Source of the DNA: Oceanobacillus salinisoli
GTDB lineage: Bacteria; Bacillota; Bacilli; Bacillales; Amphibacillaceae
Length of the DNA stretch: 64,000 nucleotides
Direction of reading: 5' to 3'
Assembly (NCBI RefSeq): GCF_009733865.1
Contig: NZ_WOFB01000022.1
Coordinates: 1-64,000 of the forward strand
This document shows positions 9,223 to 17,638 of the stretch, piece after piece (position 1 is the first letter of the stretch; the number at the start of each line of letters is the position of its first letter). The notes under the pieces were generated by a model. That model was given only the letters and a program-made list of their open reading frames with translations, was not told the DNA's origin and made no database searches. The translations under genes were made by a program, and so were the position numbers.

Positions 9223-9951
9223 ATGATTGATAAAAACTCACCAATCCCCATCTATTACCAATTAGAAGAAGAAATTAAGCGTATGATTCAGGATGAACTT
9301 TCTCCTGGGGACTTGCTTCCATCTGAACGGGAATACGCTGAAAAATACGATATAAGCCGAATGACCGTCCGACAGGCGATTACAAACATAGCAAAGGAAG
9401 GATTAATCTACCGACAAAAAGGGAGAGGAACCTTTGTTGCCGAGAAAAAGTTCGAACAGGATCTTTCCGGCTTATCCAGTTTCAGTGAAGATATGAGAAA
9501 TCGCGGGATGGTTCCTTCTAATAAGTTATTAAGCTTCAAAGTCATTTCCAATGATCCGCATGTTGCATCCATCCTTAAGACAGAACCGAATGCCGAAATT
9601 TATGAGGTCATTCGAGTCCGTCTCGCAAATGAGGAACCTGTGGCACTGGAAACCATTTACACCCCAAAGAAATTAGTTGGTGAATTGCAGGAACCGGACC
9701 TTTCCATTTCCTTTTATAAATATATTGAACAAAAACTACAATTAAAAATCACCTATGGCCAGCAAACCATTGAAGCTTCATTGGCAAATCAGGAAGAAAC
9801 CAAGCACCTGCATATCAAAAAAGGTGACCCAGTACTTGTCATGCAACGAATAAGCTACTTAGAAAACGACCAGGAAACACCAATAGAATACGTCAAATCC
9901 ACCTACCGCTCTGATAAATACAAATTCAAAATGCAACTCAAACGCGATTAG
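9223..9951 (+). CDS. nagR: GntR/HutC-family regulator of N-acetylglucosamine genes
   Basis: This 242-residue repressor has an N-terminal winged helix: PIYYQLEEEIKRMI, LPSEREYAEKYDISRMTVRQAI and GRGTFVAEKK. The C-terminal UTRA ligand-binding domain starts near residue 80 and includes EVIRVRLANEEPVALE and SFYKYIEQKL. YvoA/NagR proteins of this type sense glucosamine 6-phosphate or its acetyl form and repress nagAB and nagP. Divergent transcription from nagA and the shared palindromes at both nag promoters fit that role. The ATG is preceded by AGAAAGGGA. Confidence 0.9.
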   Translation: MIDKNSPIPIYYQLEEEIKRMIQDELSPGDLLPSEREYAEKYDISRMTVRQAITNIAKEGLIYRQKGRGTFVAEKKFEQDLSGLSSFSEDMRNRGMVPSNKLLSFKVISNDPHVASILKTEPNAEIYEVIRVRLANEEPVALETIYTPKKLVGELQEPDLSISFYKYIEQKLQLKITYGQQTIEASLANQEETKHLHIKKGDPVLVMQRISYLENDQETPIEYVKSTYRSDKYKFKMQLKRD

Positions 9952-9981
9952 GTGCCTGTCACTTCCCGAAATTTGTCGAAT
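9951..9981 (+). repeat. Interspersed repeat B, copy 1
   Basis: A 31-bp sequence beginning GGTGCCTGTCACTTCC and ending GTCGAAT. It recurs at 14114-14144 and 39727-39757, as a variant at 38657-38687, and as a partial copy at 10908-10934, always in the same orientation. This copy starts at the stop codon region of nagR. Confidence 0.85.
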
Positions 9982-9992
9982 GTGTGTGTAGC

Positions 9993-10889
9993 TTATCTTA
10001 GGATGGAGGCGGCCATGCGCGTGTAGGTGTGGCGTTTTCCACGTATAGTAATGGAGTAATCCATAATACGTTCAGGAACGGCAATGCCATTCATTCCAGC
10101 ATCTCCAATGTGATGGATGTCTGCTCCTGCCATTTTGTTATATAAGGCGATTTGCTGAATCGTTTCTTTTTCCGCCCCTTCCTGGCTTGTTCCAATCGTG
10201 GTCAGAGCCAGTGCCCCTCCTTCATGAATCGCATCGATCAGTCTAGATGTCTTTTCCTGTGTTACACCGGGAACCGTCCCAACTCCTGGTACAAGAACAA
10301 TATCCGCACCTGCAGCTACAAACTCTTTAACTGTTTCTTCTACGGCTAATCCCTCTTTCACACCGGCACCGTGCATTTTTCCAGCAATAATCATCAAGCC
10401 AGCCTCTTTCGCCACCTTAATGCTTTTTAAAATTGCTTCATTCGTAACTCCTGTTTTCGGATTGCCTGTTAGACATACATAGTCAGCACCTAATTCTTTA
10501 GCCTTTTTCAATGAGTCTTCTGTCGCTCTTCTTCCCTCTGGCAGTTCATCCAATACCTCTAACGAATCCGCCTCCTCATCCACCGGTTCCAAATTAACGC
10601 CAACCGGCCTTCCAACTAATCGCTTCATTTCCCTGATTATTTCAGTTGTTTCCGCATTGTCTAAGCCTTCTATTCTTGGTTCATTCACATCAAACAAATT
10701 CAGTAAAATCAAATCCGCCCCAAATGCTGCCACATACTCTGCATTGGTCAACCCCGGATACAACGGAGTGGCCTGAACAATTACCTCAGAAATCATCGTT
10801 CTCCCTTCCGATGCCTGAATCGCCTGCAGCAAATCACTTTTATCCATTTTCGCAAAATCAGATGCTGTACAATTTAATAAACGTTTCAT
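9993..10889 (-). CDS. Conserved TIM-barrel-like protein linked to GlcNAc PTS (DUF7916-type)
   Basis: This 298-residue protein starts MKRLLNCTASDFAKMDK behind GGAGGAATGTGAA; a longer open frame upstream covers a terminator and is not used. It contains repeated beta-alpha segments typical of a TIM barrel: AAFGADLILLNLFDVNEP, GRPVGVNLEPVDEE, ELGADYVCLTGNPKTGVT, LMIIAGKMHGAG and GADIVLVPGVGTVPG. Such proteins sit beside GlcNAc-type PTS genes in many Firmicutes and are often labelled phosphonomutase- or HAD-like, without proven activity. It follows the PTS transporter on the same strand, although a terminator lies between. I assign no reaction; a role in amino-sugar phosphate metabolism is inference from position. 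Confidence 0.7.
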   Translation of the reverse strand: MKRLLNCTASDFAKMDKSDLLQAIQASEGRTMISEVIVQATPLYPGLTNAEYVAAFGADLILLNLFDVNEPRIEGLDNAETTEIIREMKRLVGRPVGVNLEPVDEEADSLEVLDELPEGRRATEDSLKKAKELGADYVCLTGNPKTGVTNEAILKSIKVAKEAGLMIIAGKMHGAGVKEGLAVEETVKEFVAAGADIVLVPGVGTVPGVTQEKTSRLIDAIHEGGALALTTIGTSQEGAEKETIQQIALYNKMAGADIHHIGDAGMNGIAVPERIMDYSITIRGKRHTYTRMAASILR

Positions 10890-10940
10890 TTCACATTCCT
10901 CCAATATGGTGCCTTTCACTTCCCAAGTTTGTCTTATTTC

Positions 10941-10973
10941 AAAAAGGCCAGTATCTTTATGATACCGGCCCTT
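10941..10973 (-). terminator. Terminator after the PTS gene
   Basis: On the minus strand a GGCCGGTATC / GATACTGGCC hairpin is followed by TTTTTGAAAT. It is directly downstream of the PTS stop codon. Some readthrough into the next gene on the same strand is possible. Confidence 0.85.
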
Positions 10974-10977
10974 TCGC

Positions 10978-12438
10978 TTATTTATTCTTGCGCAATTTAT
11001 GCACTTCTTCTGCCACTGCTTGAACTTGTGTTCCGACAATGACTTGAATACTGTTTTTTCCAACGACATTGACTCCAGGAACCCCGGTAGCTTTGATTCG
11101 CTTCTGGTCCACAGTGTCCATGTCTTTTACCTCTAAACGCAAGCGAGTGGCACAGTTATCAACCGATGTAACATTTTCGTCTCCGCCAAGTGCATCATAG
11201 ATTGTCTCAGCCATGACTGCATATTTATCTTTGCCAGCAGTATCCGCTTCCGGTTCTGCATCCACCACTTCATCTCCTTCATCCTCTTCACGACCAGGCG
11301 TTTTGAAGTCAAATTTAACAATTAAGAACCGGAACAGGAAGTAATACACCAATCCAAATGCAAGACCTTGAACGAGCAGCATGTATGGATTATTCGCTAA
11401 TGGAAGTCGTGAACTTAAGAAAAAGTCAACTAATCCAGCACTGAAACTAAATCCTGCTGTCCATTCAAAGGAAGCTGCTATAAATAAGGATAAACCAGTT
11501 AATGCTGCGTGAATCACATAAAGTACTGGTGCTAAGAACATGAATGAAAATTCAAGTGGTTCCGTAACACCCGTAAAGAAGGAAGCAAAAGCCGCTGCCA
11601 TTAATAGGGAAGCAGCCTGCTTTTTCCGCTTCGTTTTTGCTGTATGATACATCGCCAGGGCAGCTGCCGGCAGACCAAACATCATAATCGGGAAGAACCC
11701 TGCCTGGTACATACCAGTAATCCCTTTAACACCTTCACCAGACCAGAAGTTACCGATATCATTAATCCCGGCAACATCAAACCAGAATACGTTATTCAAG
11801 GCATGGTGAAGACCTGTTGGGATTAAAATACGGTTAAAGAATCCGTATAATCCTGCACCAACTGCACCTAATCCACTGATTGCCTCACCAAATGTAACCA
11901 AACCAGTGTACACAACCGGCCATACATATAGCATAATGATAGAAACAATCAGCATAACAGCAGCCGTAAGAATCGGCACTAACCGTTTTCCACTAAAGAA
12001 TGCCAGTGCATCCGGCAATTTCACGTTACTATAGCGGTTATATAAAGCCGCTGCAATTAAACCAGAGATAATACCAATAAATACGTTTTCAATCGCACCA
12101 AATGCCATGTTTACATTTTCCGCTTCTATTTGCAGCAAGTTAGCAACATTGTTCGTTGATAAAACGGTCGTAATAACAAGATAGCCGACTAAACCACTAA
12201 GTGCCGCTGGCCCATCTTTGGCCCGTGTCATCCCAATAGCGACACCGACTGCAAATAATATCGGAATAAAGTCTAAAATTGCACTACCCGCACTAATCAA
12301 AAATACTGCAACGACATTGCCAGATCCCCATCCTTCCGGATCAATCCAGTAACCAATACCCATTAACACCGCAGCTGCAGGCAATACGGCAACTGGAAGC
12401 ATTAATGACTTACCTAGGTTTTGCAGATATTTCATCAT
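10978..12438 (-). CDS. nagP: PTS transporter subunit EIICB, N-acetylglucosamine type
   Basis: This 486-residue protein imports and phosphorylates N-acetylglucosamine. The N-terminal EIIC domain (about residues 1-365) has many hydrophobic helices and the substrate-site region LIPTGLHHALNNVFWFD. The C-terminal EIIB domain has the phosphocysteine motif DNCATRLRLEVKD near residue 437. There is no EIIA domain, so it relies on a free glucose-type EIIA, as NagP does in Bacillus subtilis. A putative NagR operator lies about 140 bp upstream. Glucosamine or a related amino sugar is possible as substrate. Confidence 0.9.
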   Translation of the reverse strand: MMKYLQNLGKSLMLPVAVLPAAAVLMGIGYWIDPEGWGSGNVVAVFLISAGSAILDFIPILFAVGVAIGMTRAKDGPAALSGLVGYLVITTVLSTNNVANLLQIEAENVNMAFGAIENVFIGIISGLIAAALYNRYSNVKLPDALAFFSGKRLVPILTAAVMLIVSIIMLYVWPVVYTGLVTFGEAISGLGAVGAGLYGFFNRILIPTGLHHALNNVFWFDVAGINDIGNFWSGEGVKGITGMYQAGFFPIMMFGLPAAALAMYHTAKTKRKKQAASLLMAAAFASFFTGVTEPLEFSFMFLAPVLYVIHAALTGLSLFIAASFEWTAGFSFSAGLVDFFLSSRLPLANNPYMLLVQGLAFGLVYYFLFRFLIVKFDFKTPGREEDEGDEVVDAEPEADTAGKDKYAVMAETIYDALGGDENVTSVDNCATRLRLEVKDMDTVDQKRIKATGVPGVNVVGKNSIQVIVGTQVQAVAEEVHKLRKNK

Positions 12439-12580
12439 AAGTAATAAAACCTCCCTTGAAAATTAAAATTTTGTTGAAAAGGCTAGTCCATTTTACTATA
12501 TCTGTTACCAAATAAGTGTTCAGTACTATTCTTTATGAAAGTAAGCCTTTACAATCCGTAAAAATTATACCACTTTTAAA

Positions 12581-12594
12581 TATAGTTGTCTATA
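12581..12594. promoter_or_regulatory. Putative NagR operator upstream of the PTS gene
   Basis: The palindrome TATAGTTGTCTATA is identical to the one in the nagA/nagR intergenic region. It lies about 145 bp before the start of nagP, in a 257-bp gap that otherwise holds only AT-rich promoter-like sequence. Confidence 0.7.
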
Positions 12595-12695
12595 CCACTA
12601 TACTTTATGATGAACTTTAGAAAAACTCGTATTCTCCAGGCATGAACGAATTTGTTCGCTACTTCTCAGCTATATTTTTATGCTTTGCTTATGCA

Positions 12696-13424
12696 CTAGA
12701 AGGAAATCCGATCCCGATATTTTTCCATTACCGCTTTATTATGCTCATCTGCACCATCAACATTTCCACTTAATAGGACTGGTGGCTCGTACCCATTTTT
12801 CGCCATTTGTGAAATGGTATCGGCCACCATCGCATTAATAATCGATGCACCCACTACGGTCGAACCAGGTGCAAAATTTACCGCCACATTCTCATCAGAC
12901 AACAGTGCATCTCCCACTGGTATATGATTATCAATCGGTAAATCGACCACCTCATGCAAAAACTTCCCGCTTTTGTGCCTGGACGTTTGTCCTTCAGCAT
13001 AAACAAAGGATGAGATACCTATTACAAAAGCCCCTTTTTCCTTTGCAATCAGCGCTGCATCAATCGGTACAGGATTTCTGCCTGACGTCGAAATTACCAC
13101 CATCACATCATTTTCCCGTATATCCTGTTCCTCCATAAAGCTTCCTGCATAATCAGGGGTTCGTTCCAATTCCGACGACCGAAGCGCACCTTCATGCAGC
13201 ATTAATGGCTCATGCAGGATTGGATGAATCGGAACCAATCCACCTGCACGGTAATAAACTTCCTCGGAAAGCATATGAGAATGCCCACATCCAAATAAAT
13301 GCACCACTCCATCTTTTTGGATGGATTCAGCAATTTTATCTGCAGCTTCTGACATTTTCTCAGCCTCTTTAGCTACCACAGTATCTAGTATGCCCTTGAT
13401 TTGCCCAAAGTATTGATAAATCAT
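12696..13424 (-). CDS. SIS-domain phosphosugar-binding protein (UPF0309 type)
   Basis: This 242-residue protein has a single sugar isomerase (SIS) domain. It shows VVHLFGCGHSHMLSEEVYYRAGG near residue 40 and MVVISTSGRNPVPIDAA near residue 108, the two phosphosugar-binding loops. Related proteins are annotated UPF0309 and resemble N-acetylmuramic acid 6-phosphate etherase. The start at 13424 follows GGAGGAAATGTG. Its place beside the GlcNAc transporter suggests an amino-sugar phosphate substrate, but an isomerase, etherase or sensor role cannot be told apart. A gap of about 530 bp upstream holds only repeats and the sda leader. Confidence 0.8.
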   Translation of the reverse strand: MIYQYFGQIKGILDTVVAKEAEKMSEAADKIAESIQKDGVVHLFGCGHSHMLSEEVYYRAGGLVPIHPILHEPLMLHEGALRSSELERTPDYAGSFMEEQDIRENDVMVVISTSGRNPVPIDAALIAKEKGAFVIGISSFVYAEGQTSRHKSGKFLHEVVDLPIDNHIPVGDALLSDENVAVNFAPGSTVVGASIINAMVADTISQMAKNGYEPPVLLSGNVDGADEHNKAVMEKYRDRISF

Positions 13425-13440
13425 CACATTTCCTCCTTTT

Positions 13441-13475
13441 GAAGCATGGGGACCGTTTCTCCTGCTTCCTTTTTG
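13441..13475. repeat. Hairpin repeat of the GAAGCA/TGCTTC family
   Basis: GAAGCATGGGGACC pairs imperfectly with TTTCTCCTGCTTC and is followed by TTTTTG on the plus strand. Similar GAAGCA...TGCTTC hairpins occur near 50069-50098, 51777-51803 and, more loosely, 41249-41311. No plus-strand gene ends here, so it behaves as an interspersed repeat rather than a gene-specific terminator. Confidence 0.5.
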
Positions 13476-13545
13476 TATAAATTAATTAAACAAGTAACAT
13501 TCAGTTTTAATAGCGTGGAAATTGGTTTAAGCGTACGATTATGCA

Positions 13546-13705
13546 TTCAATTCGTGCGAGAACTTTCGCAATTCGAGCTACAACCTATCCTGTTCGTCCG
13601 AGAACATCCCCAATTCGAGCTACAACCTATCCTGTTCGTCCGAGAACATCCCCAATTCGAGCTACAACCTATCCTGTTCGCGCGAGAATTCCCCCAATTC
13701 TCGCA
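13546..13705. repeat. Tandem repeat, 42-bp unit, about 3 copies
   Basis: Contiguous units begin ATTCGAGCTACAACCTATCC and end in GAGAACATCCCCA. The units are almost identical and are flanked by degenerate pieces that keep the TTCG-(T/C/G)-CGAGAA theme. There are no spacers. The 250 bp after it, up to sda, hold no gene I can identify. Confidence 0.9.
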
Positions 13706-13958
13706 AAACAACTCAACCTGTTTCTGTAACAACCCAGCCAATTACCGGAAAACAACCTAATCCGCCCCAACTACCTCTACATCCCACCCTTCAAATAAGA
13801 ACCATTTCCTACCCAAAATAAGAATACCTTCTTATTCCCCACTCCACTTTTATACTTTAATATAAACAGTAAGAAAAAGAAATATGAAGCGAATCGCAAA
13901 AAATGCATCTCAAAACACTTCTGTTTAAACAGCTCTAATATGAAAATGGGGTAATCAA

Positions 13959-14108
13959 ATGGAATTTTTAAGCAATAGCGCATTAATCGATGCATACAAC
14001 AAAGCTGTTGAAATAGAATTAGCAGAGGACTTTGTAAAACTGATAACAAATGAATTGGACAGAAGGAACATTCAGCCAGACCAATCTAAACAGGCACCGG
14101 CTAAATAA
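13959..14108 (+). CDS. sda: Sporulation histidine kinase inhibitor Sda
   Basis: This 49-residue protein reads MEFLSNSALIDAYNKA, then VEIELAEDFVKLI and TNELDRRNI. Sda is a helical hairpin that binds the dimerisation domain of sporulation kinase KinA and blocks phosphorelay entry when DNA replication is disturbed. The pattern L(S/D)xxxLIxxYxKAxExxLxxDFIxLIxxEIxRR of Bacillus Sda is well preserved. The start follows ATGGGGTAATCAA, with GGGG as the Shine-Dalgarno core. A 14-residue tail ending APAK extends past the helical core. It indicates an endospore former. In Bacillus subtilis sda is controlled by DnaA, but I see no clear DnaA boxes here. Confidence 0.85.
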   Translation: MEFLSNSALIDAYNKAVEIELAEDFVKLITNELDRRNIQPDQSKQAPAK

Positions 14109-14113
14109 CGTAT

Positions 14114-14144
14114 GGTGCCTGTCACTTCCCGAAATTTGTCGAAT
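14114..14144 (+). repeat. Interspersed repeat B, copy 2
   Basis: This is a 31-bp identical copy of the repeat at 9951-9981, six bases after the sda stop codon. Confidence 0.85.
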
Positions 14145-14200
14145 GTTTTTTGACCTCTATCCCTTGCTTGCCAGGGGATTTCTCCTCCCTACTTACTAAA

Positions 14201-14231
14201 AAACCGAACGGTGCCTGGCACCGTTCGGTTT
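14201..14231. repeat. Perfect 15-bp inverted repeat containing GGTGCC/GGCACC
   Basis: AAACCGAACGGTGCC is followed by one T and then its exact reverse complement. The GGTGCCTGGCACC core is shared with repeat B. It could form a very stable hairpin between the convergent sda and chemoreceptor genes and may act as a bidirectional terminator, though only a weak T tract follows. Confidence 0.8.
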
Positions 14232-14318
14232 AATATTTATCACGTGATTGTTCACCTTACAATCAGCAGGGGATAAATCCCCCCCCACTAATTGAAGGTT
14301 CACTTTATGTCTACAAAC

Positions 14319-16364
14319 TTAAATCTTAAATTTCCTCAACATCTCGTGTAATTCTTCCGACATTTTTGCCATCTCGTTGGCAGAAGCTGCTATTTCCTCT
14401 GATGAAGCTAATTGCTCTTCTACCGCGGAGGAAACTTCCTGGGTTTGCGATGCCGTTTCTGTTGAAATGCTATTGATTTGCTCGATATTAGAAGTAATCT
14501 GATCAATCGCTGCACTCATTTGCTGTGTTGCAGATGATACTTCTTGAATTTGATCGGTCACTTGACGAACAGAAGTCTGTATGTCATCAAAAGTATGCTC
14601 CACCGACTTGATTGCTTCAATTCCCTGTGACGATTTTTGAACGGTATGATCTACAGATAACACGGTTTGCTCGGTTTCTCCTAAAATTGCCTGAACTAAT
14701 TCTTTAATCTGATTCGAGGACTCCTTGGACTGCTCCGCTAAAAGCCTTACTTCATCAGCGACGACCGCAAAACCACGTCCATGTACACCGGCTCTTGCTG
14801 CTTCAATAGCAGCATTTAATGCAAGCAAATTGGTTTGTTCAGCAATTCCTGTAATCACTTCAACAATTTTTCCGATTTCCTTTGATCTTTCTCCTAAGCT
14901 TTTAACTTTCACAGCCACATCCTGGAAGTTTTCATTAATTGACTCAATCTCTGAAACCGATGAATAGACCGATTCTGCACCAGAGTTTGCCTTTTCTGTC
15001 GTTTGGGAAGCAAAATCCGCAACCTTTTGTGTATTAGTAGAAACTTGCCATACCCCACTGGAAACTTCCTTCACCATTTCAGAGCTGGATGCAGCATTTT
15101 GTGCTTGTTCCTCCGCTCCTGCAGCAACCTGCTGGATAGCCTCTGCTACTTGCTGACTTACTTCAGAGGACTGTTCGGACGTTGCCGTAAATTCTTCAGC
15201 AGAAGCAGCAACCTTTTCTGATGTCAATCGTAACTGTTCCACCATGGCACGAAGACTGGAAAGCATTTGATTGAATGAACCTGCCATTTCCCCGATTTCA
15301 TCGTTATTTTTAATGTCTATTTTTTCAATAGTTAAATTACCACTGGCAATTTGCTTTGCAGTGTTGGATACCAGCTTAATCGGTTTAACAATCGACCGAA
15401 TGAAAAATAGTACAAGAACAATAGCTATAACTAAACTAATCAAACCAACTGTAAAAATACCAGATTCCAATCCGTCTATTTTACTCATATATTGTTGCAC
15501 CGGCATATAGGAAACTACATATAATCCGTACTTCTCATTCTTTTCAAATGAGGCAATATTTTCTACTCCATCAAGAGAAAAGCGTGCCTGCCCTGATCCC
15601 GTTACATTTAATGTTTGATAAAAGCTCTGTAATCCATTTTCTTCACTAAAATTCAAATCAAGAACATACTCGGCTTGGTCTGAGGCAATCACAAGACCCG
15701 ATCCATCCAAAATCATCGTATTGACATTTTGCTCCGAGCTTCCCTGAGCTAAGTCTTCGGTTAATTTATTGATGTCTACAGAAATAACGAGTACCGACAT
15801 TATCTCCTCTGTTTGCTCATCCATAATCGAATTCGAAACTGCAACAACAGGTCGGCCCGTTGCTGGTGAATACAAATAACCACTAGCAGATACTCCTGGA
15901 TTGTCCAGTTGCTCATAATAATAGGCCTCAGATTCCGTATCAAAGACGTGTCCAACCGATCCTCCACCAATAGCATCTATAAATACTTTATCATCATACG
16001 AATAAAAGATATTTTCATAGAGTCCATCTGAATTGGCTAATCTGTCCTCGATGTTATTGGTAATTGCATTTCGCTTCATCTCATCGATATCTTCTTCCTC
16101 AAAAACCTCTTCAAAAAAATCAATCGTCGCAATTTCCTTAACCATGGCATCCGATATTTTGAATTGCTGATCAAAAACCATATCTATTTGATTTTTCTTT
16201 TCCATTGCCAATCTTGACAGCGAACTGCTAGCTTCACTCTCTAAAGCATCCGTTGAAGATTTGGTTGTATAAAAAAAGATAATAATCATAGGAACCAGCA
16301 AACAAATTAAAAATATGCTGGACATTTTGACAAATAAATTACTACTATATCGTTTGTTTTTCAT
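14319..16364 (-). CDS. Methyl-accepting chemotaxis protein
   Basis: This 681-residue transmembrane chemoreceptor has one N-terminal membrane helix (SSIFLICLLVPMIIIFFYTT), an extracellular Cache-like sensor of about 270 residues containing YLYSPATGRPVVAVS, a second helix (VGLISLVIAIVLVLFFI), a HAMP segment (VKPIKLVSNTAKQIASGNL) and a long cytoplasmic signalling coiled coil. The tip sequence IAEQTNLLALNAAIEAARAG is the binding site for CheA and CheW. The start at 16364 follows AGGGAG. It sits next to an EAL phosphodiesterase gene and shares the region with motA-motB, which fits a motility theme. The ligand is unknown; Cache domains often bind amino acids or organic acids. Confidence 0.92.
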   Translation of the reverse strand: MKNKRYSSNLFVKMSSIFLICLLVPMIIIFFYTTKSSTDALESEASSSLSRLAMEKKNQIDMVFDQQFKISDAMVKEIATIDFFEEVFEEEDIDEMKRNAITNNIEDRLANSDGLYENIFYSYDDKVFIDAIGGGSVGHVFDTESEAYYYEQLDNPGVSASGYLYSPATGRPVVAVSNSIMDEQTEEIMSVLVISVDINKLTEDLAQGSSEQNVNTMILDGSGLVIASDQAEYVLDLNFSEENGLQSFYQTLNVTGSGQARFSLDGVENIASFEKNEKYGLYVVSYMPVQQYMSKIDGLESGIFTVGLISLVIAIVLVLFFIRSIVKPIKLVSNTAKQIASGNLTIEKIDIKNNDEIGEMAGSFNQMLSSLRAMVEQLRLTSEKVAASAEEFTATSEQSSEVSQQVAEAIQQVAAGAEEQAQNAASSSEMVKEVSSGVWQVSTNTQKVADFASQTTEKANSGAESVYSSVSEIESINENFQDVAVKVKSLGERSKEIGKIVEVITGIAEQTNLLALNAAIEAARAGVHGRGFAVVADEVRLLAEQSKESSNQIKELVQAILGETEQTVLSVDHTVQKSSQGIEAIKSVEHTFDDIQTSVRQVTDQIQEVSSATQQMSAAIDQITSNIEQINSISTETASQTQEVSSAVEEQLASSEEIAASANEMAKMSEELHEMLRKFKI

Positions 16365-16485
16365 TATGATGCTCCCTCGCATTCCCTTTATACGGATAAA
16401 CTCCCCGGCAGGTAAAGACATTCCATGGATGTGATTTCCAACATATGAAGCCTAAGAACCTGTCTTTGATATATTCCTGAAAACT

Positions 16486-17214
16486 TTATACCTCTACGCC
16501 CCGTAAAGGTGCAGGTTTCCCCAGTAAATATCCTTGTCCAAATTGAACTCCAAGCGTATGAATAATGGAAAGTTCCTTTTGATTCTCGATTCCCTCCTGA
16601 ATAAGATAGACATTGGTACTTTCACAAAAAGTTACAATCGATTTAATCATTTCCTGTTTAGATTCTGATGCTGCTAACCCATCGGCAAAATACCTGTCCA
16701 TTTTTATAAAATCCGGAGTGAATTCTATAAGTGCCCGTAGCGAAGCAGTTCCTTTGCCAAAATCATCAATGGCAATAAAATATCCCAGCTTTTTCAATTC
16801 TGCTATTCTATCTTGCAGTAAAGATGTGTTACAAACTACTTCTGATTCATTTATTTCTAAGATAATTTGATAACTCTTGATGTGAGTTTCTAATAGAAGT
16901 TTGTGCATAAATTTCAGGAATGCTGGTTGAGTCAGTGTGGAAGGATAAACATTGATAAACAATTTATCCCTCTCTGTCATCCCACTTATACGGGAATACG
17001 AATAAATTGCCTTTTGGATATTTTTGATTTCGAGTTCATACAGGCAGTTTTCTGCAATAGCTGTTTGAAATGCCATTTCGGGATTTTGAAACAATTTCGA
17101 CCGAAATAATACCTCATATCCGATTCTTTTCCTTTTTTTTAAATGATATAATGGCTGAAAATGATGAAAGAATTGCTCATCATCGATTAGACTTTTTAGG
17201 TTATTTGTAGACAT
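16486..17214 (-). CDS. EAL-domain cyclic di-GMP phosphodiesterase
   Basis: This 242-residue protein consists of a stand-alone EAL domain that hydrolyses cyclic di-GMP. Residues expected for catalysis are present: the signature reads YEVLFR (EVL for EAL), followed by INVYPST, ILEINESE, the metal-binding IAIDDFGKG, IKMDR and IQEGIE, and GQGYLLGKP closes the domain. No GGDEF, sensor or membrane domain is visible, so activity is probably set by expression level or partners. A class I cyclic di-GMP riboswitch with a terminator lies directly upstream, which would form a feedback loop. The start follows AAAAAGGAG. Confidence 0.9.
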   Translation of the reverse strand: MSTNNLKSLIDDEQFFHHFQPLYHLKKRKRIGYEVLFRSKLFQNPEMAFQTAIAENCLYELEIKNIQKAIYSYSRISGMTERDKLFINVYPSTLTQPAFLKFMHKLLLETHIKSYQIILEINESEVVCNTSLLQDRIAELKKLGYFIAIDDFGKGTASLRALIEFTPDFIKMDRYFADGLAASESKQEMIKSIVTFCESTNVYLIQEGIENQKELSIIHTLGVQFGQGYLLGKPAPLRGVEV

Positions 17215-17243
17215 AATATAAACTCCTTTTTAGAAAATCAATC

Positions 17244-17272
17244 AAAAATACCACCCCAAAAAGGTGGTATTA
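17244..17272 (-). terminator. Expression-platform terminator of c-di-GMP riboswitch 1
   Basis: On the minus strand ATACCACC pairs with GGTGGTAT and is followed by TTTTTGATTG. It separates the aptamer from the EAL gene. Confidence 0.85.
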
Positions 17273-17282
17273 ATCAAAACCA

Positions 17283-17373
17283 TCTTCTTCGGTGACCCGG
17301 CTACCATAGCTTCATCGCTTTAGGCCCGTAGTTTTGCGTCCTTACCTTTCAGCAAGTTTGCCCTTATCGGAAT
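17283..17373 (-). ncRNA. Class I cyclic di-GMP riboswitch 1 (GEMM-I)
   Basis: On the minus strand the conserved parts appear in order: GGGCAAACTTG, GGACGCAAAACTACGGGCCT and TATGGTAGCCGGGTCACCGA. These match the GEMM-I aptamer with its A-rich ligand pocket and the tetraloop-receptor helix. A terminator and the EAL gene follow. Confidence 0.95.
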
Positions 17374-17400
17374 ATGTCTTCCTAATTTCATTTTATTTCT

Positions 17401-17531
17401 CACGTGATGAACTGGCTGCAAGTCCTTAGCGAGAAGAATTCGAGATACTTTAAGAATGATAAATGGAGACAGGCAGCCAGTAAACTACTGATTCGTTCAG
17501 AAATGGGTCTCTCCTTGTGGTACTAACAATC
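17401..17531 (-). repeat. Interspersed repeat A, copy 2
   Basis: This is the inverted-orientation copy of the repeat at 1-113 and 42925-43102. It begins at the CACGTGA palindrome and ends past the ACCACAAGGAG block. The ACTGGCTG/CAGCCAGT arms are kept. It lies in the gap of about 420 bp between the riboswitch leader of the EAL gene and the STAS gene; the rest of the gap shows no gene. Confidence 0.8.
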
Positions 17532-17638
17532 AATGCAGTTGATAAAACCATTGAATGAAAACTCACTTTATTGTCTTTAATCCAATAATCACTTCTCCTT
17601 ATTTCTGTGCATTTCCAACTTCCTTCATACAAAAAAAG

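Noticed and set aside
13546-13705. CRISPR array or coding repeat
   Set aside because: There are only three contiguous units and no spacers. Open frames through it on both strands are products of the repeat and lack start signals.
13777-14049. Minus-strand 90-codon frame overlapping sda
   Set aside because: It is antisense to the recognisable sda gene and its leader and has no start signal.
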